Shown: positions 1 to 7,726 of the stretch, piece after piece
Numbering within the stretch: the first letter of the stretch is position 1
How the letters are laid out: each line of letters opens with the position of its first letter
Assembly: GCA_036384915.1 (NCBI GenBank)
Contig: DASVLJ010000013.1
Span: 1-18,373 of the forward strand
Direction of reading: 5' to 3'
Source: PKWO01 sp036384915
GTDB lineage: Bacteria; Pseudomonadota; Gammaproteobacteria; Burkholderiales; Burkholderiaceae_D
Length of the DNA: 18,373 nucleotides
Position numbers and translations under genes: made by a program
The notes under the pieces: generated by a model
What the model saw: only the letters and a program-made list of their open reading frames with translations
The model's database searches: none
Told to the model about the DNA's origin: nothing

Positions 1-276
1 ATTGGCCAGTCCCGCAACGTCGGTCGGTGCGCCTGCGGCCTGCAGCGCGGCGGCGAAATTGGCCAGGCCGTCGGGGTCGGCCGGGCGGCCGAAGTAGGCG
101 ACGTAGAGCGACTCGACGGCGGTCTGGTATGAGACGGATGCACTCTTGGCCTGGCGCGAGAGCTGCTTGGCTTGTTGACCGGTTTGCGCGGCGTCGCTGC
201 CGCTGTTATTGCCACCGCATGCGGCGAGGATGGACGCAGCCAGCGCGCACGCGGCTGCGGATTTGAGCAATTGCAT
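1..276 (-). CDS. DUF4214-type lipoprotein, N-terminal part (cut by window edge)
   Basis: This gene starts at 276 and runs off the left edge, so only 92 codons are visible. The N-terminus has a basic residue, a hydrophobic stretch and a lipobox ending ILAAC (Cys20), so an outer-membrane or periplasm-facing lipoprotein is likely. It continues with a Gly/Asn/Ser linker and the motif LYVAYFGRPADPDGLANF, which is the first half of a DUF4214 repeat. The whole visible stretch parallels the N-terminus of the neighbouring gene at 3326-426, so the two are tandem paralogues. The start is supported by AGGGAA a few bases upstream. A small perfect hairpin (TCGCGG-TGAG-CCGCGA, 297-312) lies in the presumed 5' leader. 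Whether this copy also carries a sedolisin domain cannot be seen here. Confidence 0.85.
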   Translation of the reverse strand, partial: MQLLKSAAACALAASILAACGGNNSGSDAAQTGQQAKQLSRQAKSASVSYQTAVESLYVAYFGRPADPDGLANFAAALQAAGAPTDVAGLAN

Positions 277-425
277 ACTTTCCCTGAGTTCAGGCGTCGC
301 GGTGAGCCGCGATCGGGATGTGTTGAGAATCCTCTTGAGTAGCCGGCCATACTACAACTTGCCGGTCGGCTACCATTTTGCCATAGAAATACACTGTAGC
401 GCGGCCATACCGGGTACCGTCACGT

Positions 426-3326
426 TCAATAGCCCTGCGGCGTCACAGGGTGCAGATGCGGCGGTAATGCCTTCACCTTGAGCGAGCGGCGCATCATCTT
501 GTAAGCCGGTGTGCCAAGCTTGGGGTTGGATTCCACGGCCGGTGCGCTGCCGCCGAGGTAGGCCATCATGTTGGCGACATTGGGCGAGCCCAGGCCGGTG
601 ACTTCATTGTAGCTGCCGCTGGCCGTGCACAAGGAGCATGGAGTCGATGTGAGGTTGTTCGAACCGGCGGTGGGCCGATAGAACAATGCAGAGGCGTTGC
701 TGCCGGCCGCCATCTGGTAAATGATCTGACCGAAGCCGCCTTGCGGGTTGCCGAGTTTTTGCAGCAGGCTTTGGTTGTTCGCGCCGACCGACTGGCCCAG
801 GAGCGCGGCGAAGCCGGCCCATAGCGGCGCCGAGGCGCTGGTGCCGCCGCTCAAGCCCCATTGGTTGGCCGCATAGGTGGAAACGGCGCTGTTCTGGAAG
901 TCCGCCACGGCAGCCACGTCGGGCACGCCGCGCGAATAGGATAGCTGGGCTTGCGGCTGTACTTGCGCCATCCATGAGGCGGATGCCGTGCCGACCGCGG
1001 TGCCGCCGCCGGAGAATTGCCAGCCCCAATCGCTCGCGCCGCCCGGTGTCACGGCATTGATCCGCGTACCGCCCACGCCGATGACCCAGGCCGAACTGGC
1101 CGGGAAGTCCGGGCTGCTGCCCAGGTAGCCCGCATCGCCGCTACTGGCGAAAGCAATCGCGCCGCCGCCTTGGGCCGCCGTCATGAAGGTATTGTTGGCC
1201 GAGGAATCGAAGCCCGACGCCCCGAAGCTCATCGATACCGCCGTCACGCCGGGCAGCGTGTAGGCGTACCGGACCGCAGCAAACAAGTCGGTGCTGCTGC
1301 CGCTGGCCGACGTGACCAGAACGATCTTGGCGCCGGGCGCCACGGCATGCACCATCTGCACGTCGAGGTCCGGTTCGCCGCCCCAGTCGTTGGCGGACGA
1401 TACGGCGGCGCCGTTGGACAGGTCGACGTGCGTGTAGCAGCCGTTGGCGCTGGTGCAGGCGGGCAGGTTGTAATAGGTGCTGTAGGCCGCGAGGTCGGCT
1501 TCGGTATCGTAACTGCTGGGCGCATCGACGATGGCGACGGTTTGGCCGGCGCCGGTCAGGGCCGACGGTACGTTGTAGTGGTTGCGCAAGTCGGCCGGGG
1601 ATAGCGAGCCGTTGATGCCGGTACCACCGATGCCGAACAGGTCCGGCGTGTTGGATACCGTGGTGCCGAAGCCCGCCTTGGAACCGCCGTTCGAACCCGT
1701 GATCAAGCCCTTGGCCACGCTGTTGGCAGCGCTCTGGTTCAAGGCCAGCACGTAATCGACGGTGCTGCCGTCGGCCTGGCTATAGTAATAGGGCGAGCCG
1801 TCCTTGATCAGGCTGCCCATGTAGACCTGGCCGTTCATCTGCACGAAGGTGCGGTACGAGGCCACGCCGTTCTCGGCCAGGGCGCCCGGCTTATTGGCAA
1901 TCCACATCGGCAAGCCTTGCACGGTGGCGTAGCTGCCGTCGCTGGCGAAGTCGGTTTCCCTGGGGTGGCCGACGTCGCCGCCGTATAGCGTGATGGGGAA
2001 GATGCTGGCCAGCGTGCCGTTTGAGGCGCAAGGCGTCGGCGTGGTGCCCGAAGTATAGGTCGGATTGGCGCTCGCGCAATCGGCGAGCGTGTATTGGTCG
2101 CCGACCGCATGGCCCTGGTGCTTGATGTAGGCCGAACCGCTTTGCCATGCGGCCGTGGTGGCGAAGTTGGCGTAGGCGATCCACTGGTTGATCGGCACCG
2201 CTGCCTGCAGTTCCTCTGACGATGCCGACATCTGGCCCGAGAGGCTGACGGCCTGGTAATTGTCGAATTGCGAAACGGCGACAATGGTCTTGCCGGTCGA
2301 ATCGAAATACTGCACCTGGATGCCGCTGCCGGAGTAGGACACCGAGCGCAGACCCTTGACCGGGTGCAGCAGCACCTGGCCGTTCAGCAGCACGCGCGAT
2401 GCGCCGCCGCCCGGCACCGACAAGGCCTGATCGAGCGTGGTGTAGGAAGTCGTGGTTTGCTGCGCCCCGGTCGTGGGCGAGGCCGTGAGTGCGTTGACGA
2501 TTTCGGCATAAACATAGTTCGTGCCGGGCACGAGCGCGCCGCCGCCGTAGGGGATGTTGTCGTAGATGTACCACTCGCCGCCGTTCAGTGCGGTGCTCTC
2601 GAACACGGTCTGGTTATTGATCGCCTGGGCTTCCGTCACGGCGGCGCTTTGCAATGCGCCGGCCGTGGTGGTGGCATTGATGGTGGCGAGCATGGCGCGC
2701 GCATCGGCCGCAGCCGTGGCGCCGGTATAGGTGCCGGCGGTGGCAGCCGCGGTGAAGTAGCCGGCCGCCGACAGGCGGTTATTGACCAGTTGGGCGTCGA
2801 TCAAACCCTGGGCCGTGGTGTTGGCAAGGGCGCCGGCCATGATGGAGAGCGCGGCGTCGCCCTGGCTGACCTGACCGCTATCGATGGCATCGACCCAGAA
2901 CGATAGGCCGGCCGCTTGCGGTGCGCGCCCCAGTACGTTCTGGAACACGGCCGTGACGAAGGCCGTGGTCGTGCCGCCGCCGTACAGCTTTTGCGATTCG
3001 GCGCTGGTGCCGAAGCTGTCGATCAGGTTCTTGACGGTTGCGTTGGAGGCGTAAGCCTGGGCTAGGCCCGCCACCGTGGTCGGCGCGCCGGCAGCTTGCA
3101 GTGCGGCGGCAAAATTGCTCAAGCCGTTGGGGTCGGCGGGACGGCCGAAGTAAGCCACGTAAAGCGATTCCACCGCCGTTTGATACGTGCTCGCCGCGCT
3201 CCTAGTTTGGCGCGTGATTTGCTTGGCTTGTTCGCCAAGGCTATCCGTATTGTTGCTTGATCCGCCGCATGCCGCGAGTGCCATTGCGGTCAGAGACCAT
3301 GCTGTTGCCGATTTGATCAATCGCAT
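426..3326 (-). CDS. Lipoprotein with DUF4214 repeats and a C-terminal S53 sedolisin peptidase
   Basis: Predicted secreted serine-carboxyl peptidase of about 966 residues. A lipobox LAAC (Cys20) follows the signal peptide. DUF4214-like halves follow at about 55-80 (YFGRPADPNGL) and 127-168 (LGRAPQAAGLSFW). Residues 250-570 match no family I recognise; no typical pro-kumamolisin propeptide is evident. The S53 domain starts near LSPADLRNHYNVPS (about 575). Its catalytic set is visible: Glu and Asp in GGEPDLDVQM (E651, D655), the oxyanion-hole Asp in SSGDAG (D731) and the nucleophile in GGTSASAP (S830). VTGLGSPN near 910 fits the C-terminal calcium-site region. Two in-frame ATGs exist at 3332 and 3326. 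AGGGA abuts the first but is 6 bases from the second, and 3326 also aligns with the paralogue start, so I chose 3326. Substrate unknown; extracellular protein degradation is inferred. Confidence 0.9.
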   Translation of the reverse strand: MRLIKSATAWSLTAMALAACGGSSNNTDSLGEQAKQITRQTRSAASTYQTAVESLYVAYFGRPADPNGLSNFAAALQAAGAPTTVAGLAQAYASNATVKNLIDSFGTSAESQKLYGGGTTTAFVTAVFQNVLGRAPQAAGLSFWVDAIDSGQVSQGDAALSIMAGALANTTAQGLIDAQLVNNRLSAAGYFTAAATAGTYTGATAAADARAMLATINATTTAGALQSAAVTEAQAINNQTVFESTALNGGEWYIYDNIPYGGGALVPGTNYVYAEIVNALTASPTTGAQQTTTSYTTLDQALSVPGGGASRVLLNGQVLLHPVKGLRSVSYSGSGIQVQYFDSTGKTIVAVSQFDNYQAVSLSGQMSASSEELQAAVPINQWIAYANFATTAAWQSGSAYIKHQGHAVGDQYTLADCASANPTYTSGTTPTPCASNGTLASIFPITLYGGDVGHPRETDFASDGSYATVQGLPMWIANKPGALAENGVASYRTFVQMNGQVYMGSLIKDGSPYYYSQADGSTVDYVLALNQSAANSVAKGLITGSNGGSKAGFGTTVSNTPDLFGIGGTGINGSLSPADLRNHYNVPSALTGAGQTVAIVDAPSSYDTEADLAAYSTYYNLPACTSANGCYTHVDLSNGAAVSSANDWGGEPDLDVQMVHAVAPGAKIVLVTSASGSSTDLFAAVRYAYTLPGVTAVSMSFGASGFDSSANNTFMTAAQGGGAIAFASSGDAGYLGSSPDFPASSAWVIGVGGTRINAVTPGGASDWGWQFSGGGTAVGTASASWMAQVQPQAQLSYSRGVPDVAAVADFQNSAVSTYAANQWGLSGGTSASAPLWAGFAALLGQSVGANNQSLLQKLGNPQGGFGQIIYQMAAGSNASALFYRPTAGSNNLTSTPCSLCTASGSYNEVTGLGSPNVANMMAYLGGSAPAVESNPKLGTPAYKMMRRSLKVKALPPHLHPVTPQGY

Positions 3327-3351
3327 TGCCATTCCCTGTGACGAAGCCGCT

Positions 3352-3373
3352 TAGGTTCATGATAGGTTCATGA
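3352..3373. repeat. Perfect 11-bp tandem repeat upstream of the sedolisin gene
   Basis: TAGGTTCATGA occurs twice head to tail (3352-3362 and 3363-3373), about 26 bases before the start of the minus-strand peptidase gene. It could be a slippage product or a pair of regulator half-sites one helical turn apart. No regulator can be named. Confidence 0.5.
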
Positions 3374-3476
3374 CTATGCGGTCTTTGTATGTTGCCGAAA
3401 TCCTCGAGAGAGGCTCATTCTGCCACAGGCGGAATAGGACAATGTGGCATGCTCGCCTCAATATGAAAACTTCGCT

Positions 3477-3505
3477 TTGACGATCGGTCAAGATGCGATC
3501 TTGAC
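3477..3505. promoter_or_regulatory. Palindromic TTGAC/GTCAA operator-like cluster
   Basis: Three alternating half-sites are present: TTGAC (3477-3481), GTCAA (3487-3491) and TTGAC (3501-3505). The last two belong to a perfect dyad, GTCAAGAT (3487-3494), gcg, ATCTTGAC (3498-3505). The right arm creates a TTGACA hexamer (3501-3506) that could serve as a -35 box, but no good -10 lies at the proper distance. It sits between the divergent sedolisin and cystine-transporter genes and could serve either. Regulator unknown. Confidence 0.4.
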
Positions 3506-3525
3506 ATTCGCGCTACACTCGCTGC

Positions 3526-3553
3526 TATGCCCTGCATATGCAGGCCGGGCATA
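3526..3553. promoter_or_regulatory. Nested palindromes resembling LysR-type activator sites before tcyJ
   Basis: TATG at 3526, CATATG at 3535 and CATA at 3550 form overlapping dyads. TATG-N5-CATA (3526-3538) has the T-N11-A shape typical of LysR-type regulator boxes. CCTGCATATGCAGG (3531-3544) is a perfect palindrome. TATGCCC (3526-3532) and GGGCATA (3547-3553) form an outer inverted repeat. The cluster is centred about 70 bases before the start point expected from the -10 box at 3596, the usual place for such an activator. Control by a CysB-like or other sulfur regulator is inference only. Confidence 0.4.
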
Positions 3554-3595
3554 AGGATAGGTTGATTGCTTCCAAGAAATTTGCAGACCGCTTTA

Positions 3596-3601
3596 TATAA
3601 T
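3596..3601 (+). promoter_or_regulatory. Probable -10 box of the cystine transporter operon
   Basis: A perfect TATAAT hexamer lies 33 bases before the tcyJ start codon, which would give a leader of about 27 bases containing the GGAG ribosome site. No convincing -35 hexamer lies 16-18 bases upstream, which fits an activator-dependent promoter using the palindromes at 3526-3553. Confidence 0.5.
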
Positions 3602-3634
3602 GCAGAGCCCGTCTTCCCACATGGAGTATTTGCT

Positions 3635-4444
3635 ATGAAGGTTGCGTCGAACCGTTTCAATAACATCATCGCCCTTGCGGGTGCGGCCTTCCTGACCGCC
3701 GCGCTGGCCTTGTTTTCCTGCACTGCCTTGGCCGACGAAGGCTTGCTCAAGCAAGTCAAGCAGCGCGGCTTGAACGTCGGGCTGGAAGGCACCTATCCGC
3801 CGTTCAGCTTCCAGGACAAGGATGGCAAGCTGGCCGGCTTCGAAGTCGATTTCGCCAATGCGCTCGGCGCGCAGTTGGGCGTCAAGGTCAACCTGCAGCC
3901 GACCAAGTGGGACGGCATGCTCGCCGCGCTCGAATCGAAGCGGCTCGACGTAGTGATCAACCAGGTCACGATCTCGGAAGAGCGTAAGAAGAAATACGAC
4001 TTTTCCCAACCCTACACCGTCTCCGGCATCCAGGCGCTGGCCAAGAAAGAGACGGCAGGCCAGATCCAGAAGGCTTCCGACCTGGCCGGCAAGAAAGTCG
4101 GCGTGGGTTTGGGCAGCAATTACGAGCAGTGGCTCAAGGCCAACGTGCCGCAAGCCGTGGTCAAGACCTATGACGACGATCCCACCAAGTACCAGGATTT
4201 GCGCGCCGGCCGCATCGACGCCATCCTGGTCGACCGCTTCGCCGCGCTCGATTTGATCAAGCAAACCAATGGTGCATTGGCCCTGGCCGGCGCGCCGTTC
4301 GCGCGCGAGGAATCCGGCATTGCCGTGCGCAAGGGGAACGAGGATTTGCTCAATGCCCTTAACCAGGCTATCGACGAGATGCGCAAGAACGGCACGCTGG
4401 CGAAGATATCGCAGAAGTGGTTCCAGTCAGACGTCACCAAGTGA
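3635..4444 (+). CDS. tcyJ: L-cystine ABC transporter substrate-binding protein
   Basis: Periplasmic receptor of a polar amino-acid (family 3) ABC importer; it captures cystine and hands it to the TcyL permease. The 269-residue protein has a signal peptide ending TALA (about residue 33) followed by DEGLLKQVKQRG. Blocks such as GLEGTYPPFSFQDKDGKLAGFE, PTKWDGML, VINQVTISEERKKKYDFSQPYT, YDDDPTKYQDLRAGRIDAILVDR and the C-terminal SDVTK match my memory of E. coli TcyJ (FliY) almost word for word, so the cystine assignment is stronger than for a generic family member. The frame stays open upstream to 3566, but the start at 3635 has GGAG eight bases before it and begins a proper signal peptide. First gene of the tcyJLN operon, 10 bases ahead of the permease. 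Confidence 0.93.
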   Translation: MKVASNRFNNIIALAGAAFLTAALALFSCTALADEGLLKQVKQRGLNVGLEGTYPPFSFQDKDGKLAGFEVDFANALGAQLGVKVNLQPTKWDGMLAALESKRLDVVINQVTISEERKKKYDFSQPYTVSGIQALAKKETAGQIQKASDLAGKKVGVGLGSNYEQWLKANVPQAVVKTYDDDPTKYQDLRAGRIDAILVDRFAALDLIKQTNGALALAGAPFAREESGIAVRKGNEDLLNALNQAIDEMRKNGTLAKISQKWFQSDVTK

Positions 4445-4454
4445 TTGCGGCCAC

Positions 4455-5126
4455 ATGATGCCGGAGAGTCTCGGCGTCGTTGCCGATGCCGCTCCCTTCC
4501 TGTTGCAGGGGGCGGTCTATACCGTCGAACTGACGCTGGGCGGCATGGTCTTCGGCTTGCTGCTCGGCATGGTACTGGCCTTGATGCGCCTGTCGCACAA
4601 TCCCCTGCTGCGCTGGCCGGCGCGGGCCTACGTATCGGCAGTGCGCGGCACGCCCCTGGTGGTGCAGCTGTTCCTGATCTATTATGGCCTGCCGCAATTC
4701 GACATTCGTTGGGAGCCGATGACGTGCGCCTTGCTCGGCCTGTCGCTGAACACGGCGGCCTATGCTTCCGAGACCCTGCGCGCCGCAATCTCTTCCATCG
4801 ACCAGGGACAATGGGAAGCCGCCGCCAGCATAGGCATGACGCCATGGCAAACCATGCAGCGCGTGATCATGCCGCAAGCCATGCGCGTGGCCTTGCCGCC
4901 CTTGACCAACAGCTTGATCAGCCTGATCAAGGATACCTCGCTGGCGGCCACGATCCAGGTGCCGGAACTGTTCCGCCAGGCGCAGCTGATCACCGCGCGC
5001 ACCTTTGAAGTGTTCGCCATGTATCTCAGCGCTTCGCTGATTTACTGGATATTGTCCACACTGCTGGCCATCGTGCAGCACAGGCTGGAAGCCTCTGCTG
5101 GCCGTCATTTGGCGCGCGGAAGGTGA
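4455..5126 (+). CDS. tcyL: L-cystine ABC transporter permease
   Basis: Inner-membrane permease of 223 residues, HisM/GlnP family, usual length. Hydrophobic segments include about 22-45 (GGMVFGLLLGMVLALM), the RGTPLVVQLFLIYYGLPQF region and the C-terminal segment YLSASLIYWILSTLLAIV. The EAA loop that docks with the ATPase is clear: EAAASIGMTPWQTMQRVIMP. SLNTAAYASETLRAAISSID and KDTSLAATIQVPELFRQAQL closely resemble E. coli TcyL (YecS) as I recall it. Start at ATG 4455 or the adjacent ATG 4458; the Shine-Dalgarno is poor, so coupling to the tcyJ stop 10 bases upstream is likely. The frame extends upstream to 4269 inside tcyJ, but that part is rejected as shadow. Confidence 0.92.
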   Translation: MMPESLGVVADAAPFLLQGAVYTVELTLGGMVFGLLLGMVLALMRLSHNPLLRWPARAYVSAVRGTPLVVQLFLIYYGLPQFDIRWEPMTCALLGLSLNTAAYASETLRAAISSIDQGQWEAAASIGMTPWQTMQRVIMPQAMRVALPPLTNSLISLIKDTSLAATIQVPELFRQAQLITARTFEVFAMYLSASLIYWILSTLLAIVQHRLEASAGRHLARGR

Positions 5127-5131
5127 GCGCC

Positions 5132-5884
5132 ATGATCGATATCCGCAACCTGCATAAAAGTTTCAAGGGCGTGCCCGTGCTGCACGGCATCGACCTGTCC
5201 GTGGCGCCGGGCGAAGTGGTGGCCGTGATCGGCCCCAGCGGCTCGGGCAAGACCACCCTGTTGCGCTGCCTCAACCTGCTCGACGTGCCCGATGGCGGCA
5301 CGCTCCAGGTCGGCAGCATCGAAATCGACGCCGCAAAGCCGATCGCCCAGCAAAAGGACAAGGTGCGCAAGCTGCGCCAGCACGTCGGCTTCGTGTTCCA
5401 GAACTTCAACCTGTTCCCCCACCGCACGGCGCTGGAAAACGTCATCGAGGGACCAGTGATCGTGAAGAGGCAGGACAAGGCCGCCGCCGTCGAGCGCGGC
5501 CGTGCCTTGCTGGCACGCGTGGGCTTGGCTGACAAGGCCGATTTCTATCCGCGCCAGTTGTCGGGCGGCCAGCAGCAGCGCGTGGCGATTGCGCGTTCGC
5601 TGGCGATGGAACCGGATGTTATCCTGTTCGACGAACCGACATCCGCTCTCGATCCCGAACTGGTCGGGGAAGTGCTGGCCGTGATACGCAGCCTGGCCGA
5701 GGAAAAGCGCACGATGGTTATCGTCACGCACGAAATGAGTTTCGCGCGTGACGTGGCCAATCGCGTGATTTTCATCGACAAGGGCGTGATTGCGGAGCAG
5801 GGTGAGGCGAGGCAATTGTTTGCCGCGCCGCGCGAGGCGCGCACGCGGCAGTTCTTGAGCAAGTTCCTCGGTACGAATTTGTAG
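5132..5884 (+). CDS. tcyN: L-cystine ABC transporter ATP-binding protein
   Basis: Cytoplasmic ATPase (250 residues) that powers cystine import with TcyL and TcyJ. Walker A GPSGSGKT (34-41), Q-loop Gln90 in GFVFQNFNLFPHRT, signature LSGGQQQR (143-150), Walker B ILFDE (164-168), D-loop SALD and switch His200 in IVTHEM are all intact. Sequence and length match E. coli TcyN (YecC). Two starts are possible: GTG 5123, overlapping the tcyL stop, gives MSAMIDIRN, which resembles the E. coli start MSAIEV; ATG 5132 has AAGGTGA five bases upstream. I chose 5132 on the ribosome site; the difference is three residues. Last gene of the operon. Confidence 0.93.
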   Translation: MIDIRNLHKSFKGVPVLHGIDLSVAPGEVVAVIGPSGSGKTTLLRCLNLLDVPDGGTLQVGSIEIDAAKPIAQQKDKVRKLRQHVGFVFQNFNLFPHRTALENVIEGPVIVKRQDKAAAVERGRALLARVGLADKADFYPRQLSGGQQQRVAIARSLAMEPDVILFDEPTSALDPELVGEVLAVIRSLAEEKRTMVIVTHEMSFARDVANRVIFIDKGVIAEQGEARQLFAAPREARTRQFLSKFLGTNL

Positions 5885-5930
5885 GATGGAAAAGCCGCTG
5901 GCGTGCAGTGATGCGCGGGTAAATTTTGGG

Positions 5931-5954
5931 CAAAAAATACCCGGCGAGACCGGG
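5931..5954 (-). terminator. Rho-independent terminator for the minus-strand lipoprotein gene
   Basis: Read on the minus strand, a 5-bp all-GC stem (CCCGG, loop TCTCG, CCGGG) is followed by TATTTTTT, 14 bases after the stop of the gene ending at 5969. On the plus strand the same DNA overlaps a second hairpin, CGGGTA (5916-5921) with TACCCG (5938-5943), with partial A/T pairing inside. That could serve the convergent tcyN transcript but lacks a U-run. Confidence 0.7.
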
Positions 5955-5968
5955 CGTCGAGGAATCGG

Positions 5969-6295
5969 CTATTGTCGCAATGTATAGCCGCGCGCGTTCA
6001 TGCAACTGTTGAACATATTGTTGCGGTCGAGGCTATTGGCGATCACCGTAAAGGGCGACGTTGGGGCGTAAGTGGGCTCGACGGTGCAGTCAGTCGAATA
6101 GCCGTAGCTGTTGCAATGTATTTGCTGTCCGGTCTCCTGGGGCTGAATATTGATAGGATAGGCGGCTAAGGCTTGAGAGTCGCAAGCATATCGGTCGATC
6201 TCGAATTCGCTTTGCGATCCACCAGGTTTATCCCATATTTCCGGGCCTGCGCAAGCGCCTAATAACGGAATCAGCAGGAAAACGACTTTTCGCAT
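5969..6295 (-). CDS. Small lipoprotein of unknown function
   Basis: A 108-residue protein with a short hydrophobic signal and lipobox LLGAC (Cys15). The body has WDKPGGSQSEFEIDRYAC near the start and FNSCMNARGYTL at the end, plus four further cysteines (38, 61, 70, 98) that could form two disulfides in the periplasm. The pattern 'W..pG.s..ef..Dr..C ... CM.arGy' recurs, as far as I recall, in small proteobacterial lipoproteins with no assigned role. The frame is open upstream to 6388, but ATG 6295 has GGGAGG four to five bases before it and starts the signal peptide directly. It lies 126 bases downstream of the kinase gene and is followed by a terminator. Confidence 0.82.
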   Translation of the reverse strand: MRKVVFLLIPLLGACAGPEIWDKPGGSQSEFEIDRYACDSQALAAYPINIQPQETGQQIHCNSYGYSTDCTVEPTYAPTSPFTVIANSLDRNNMFNSCMNARGYTLRQ

Positions 6296-6421
6296 GATGC
6301 CTCCCAATTGCTTTTCTTTTTGCCTTGCCTGTAAGCCGCCCAAAGCTTCCTTTACGCGCTCGTCCGTGGCGGCTGGTCTAATCAACATATGACTCCGGTC
6401 AAATTCTGGCGACGATACATG

Positions 6422-7699
6422 TTATGTCTGCACCTCCGCCAACTTTTCTGAAGTAATGCTCAAGCGCTCCACCAGGATTTCCAGGAAGCGCTGTTCGAAC
6501 TTGGCGCGCAAGTCGCTGCCGGCGAATTCCAGCGCCGCGCGCGTAAACTTCACTGCCACCACTTGGGTAGCAGCCGTGATGGTAGCCGTGCGCAGCGGCT
6601 GATCCGGCTTCAGGAACGCCATTTCACCGAGGCTGGCGCCAGCCTTCAGGCGCGAGATGTGGTTGCCGTGCTTGCTGACGTTGACTTCGCCATAGATCAG
6701 GATGGAGAAGGAATTGCCCGGCTTGCCTTCTTCCATCAGTACCTTGCCTACGCGCAGCCGGTGCCAGCGCGCCGCGCGCAGCGTTTGCCAGAGCTGCGGG
6801 TCGTTGAACGATTCGAAGAAAGGGTTTTTTCGCAGCGCCAGGAATTTTTCGCGGTCGGAATATTCTTCCTGTTCCGGCGTCAATGCCGAGTCGATCACCG
6901 AGAGCTGGTCGGCGAAGTTTTGCCAGGTCGGAAAGCGCTGGCGCGGATCCTTTTGCAGCGCCACGTCAATCAGCCGTTCCAGTGTCGACGGCAGCAGCGG
7001 GCGGCGCGTGCGCAAGGGCACGTGCGGTTGGTTGATGATCTGGAACATCAGCGTCATCAGGTTGTCCGACTGGAACGGCCGTTCGCCGCTCAGCATCTCG
7101 TACAGCATCACGCCCAGCGAAAACATGTCGGAGCGCGCATCGAGTTCGCGCTCGGCGATCTGTTCGGGCGACATGTAGGAGGGCGAGCCGACCATGCCGG
7201 TCAGTTGCGTGGTCTGGCTGTTGACGAAATGCGAAGCGCCGAAATCGCTGATCTTGATGTCGCCGCTCTTGGTCAGCATGATGTTCTCGGGCTTCAAGTC
7301 GCGGTGCACCAGGCCGCGCGCGCTGGCATAAGCCATGGCCATGCAGCACTTGAAGGCGATCTGCAGCACGGTCGCCATGGGCAGCAGCGTGTCGGGCTTG
7401 ATGTGGTTCGACAGCGGTGCGCCTTCGACGTATTCGAGCACGAGATAGGCGCTGTTTTCATCCTGCACGGCGTCGAGGATGCCCATGATGTAGGGATGCT
7501 GCAGCTCGCGCACCAGGCGCGCCTCGTTCATGAACATGTTGCGCACGCGGCCGGCATAGGTCTGGTCGCGCAACAGGTCGCGCTTCAAGACCTTGAGGGC
7601 GACTTGCGTTTGCGTGAACGGATCGAAGGCGAGATAAACGTCGGCGGTCGCGCCGCCGCCGAGGCGGCGCAGGATCTGATATTTGTTGAGTTGGTCCAT
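6422..7699 (-). CDS. Ser/Thr protein kinase with C-terminal cyclic-nucleotide-binding domain
   Basis: Soluble 425-residue protein. Kinase domain at about 7-270: glycine loop GGGATADV (14-21), Lys36 in VALKVLK, Glu59 in MNEA, HRDLKPEN (132-139, catalytic Asp134), DFG (152-154), SPE in place of APE (177-179), and DMFSLGVMLYEMLSGERPF. All residues needed for catalysis are present. The C-terminal 295-420 is a cNMP-binding fold with the phosphate-cassette signature LGEMAFL (Glu359) and Arg370-Thr-Ala, so ligand binding is plausible. There is no transmembrane segment or PASTA domain. The order kinase then cNMP domain suggests nucleotide-controlled phosphorylation; substrate unknown. No good Shine-Dalgarno precedes ATG 7699. 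It lies 27 bases after the cupin stop, so co-transcription is likely. Confidence 0.93.
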   Translation of the reverse strand: MDQLNKYQILRRLGGGATADVYLAFDPFTQTQVALKVLKRDLLRDQTYAGRVRNMFMNEARLVRELQHPYIMGILDAVQDENSAYLVLEYVEGAPLSNHIKPDTLLPMATVLQIAFKCCMAMAYASARGLVHRDLKPENIMLTKSGDIKISDFGASHFVNSQTTQLTGMVGSPSYMSPEQIAERELDARSDMFSLGVMLYEMLSGERPFQSDNLMTLMFQIINQPHVPLRTRRPLLPSTLERLIDVALQKDPRQRFPTWQNFADQLSVIDSALTPEQEEYSDREKFLALRKNPFFESFNDPQLWQTLRAARWHRLRVGKVLMEEGKPGNSFSILIYGEVNVSKHGNHISRLKAGASLGEMAFLKPDQPLRTATITAATQVVAVKFTRAALEFAGSDLRAKFEQRFLEILVERLSITSEKLAEVQT

Positions 7700-7726
7700 G
7701 CAGGTGTTCGGTATGGCGACGCCGGA

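Noticed and set aside
3635..3735. Lipobox-like LFSC in TcyJ
   Set aside because: Phe at the second position before Cys is unfavourable, and a good signal peptidase I site (ALA followed by DE) follows as in the soluble E. coli protein.
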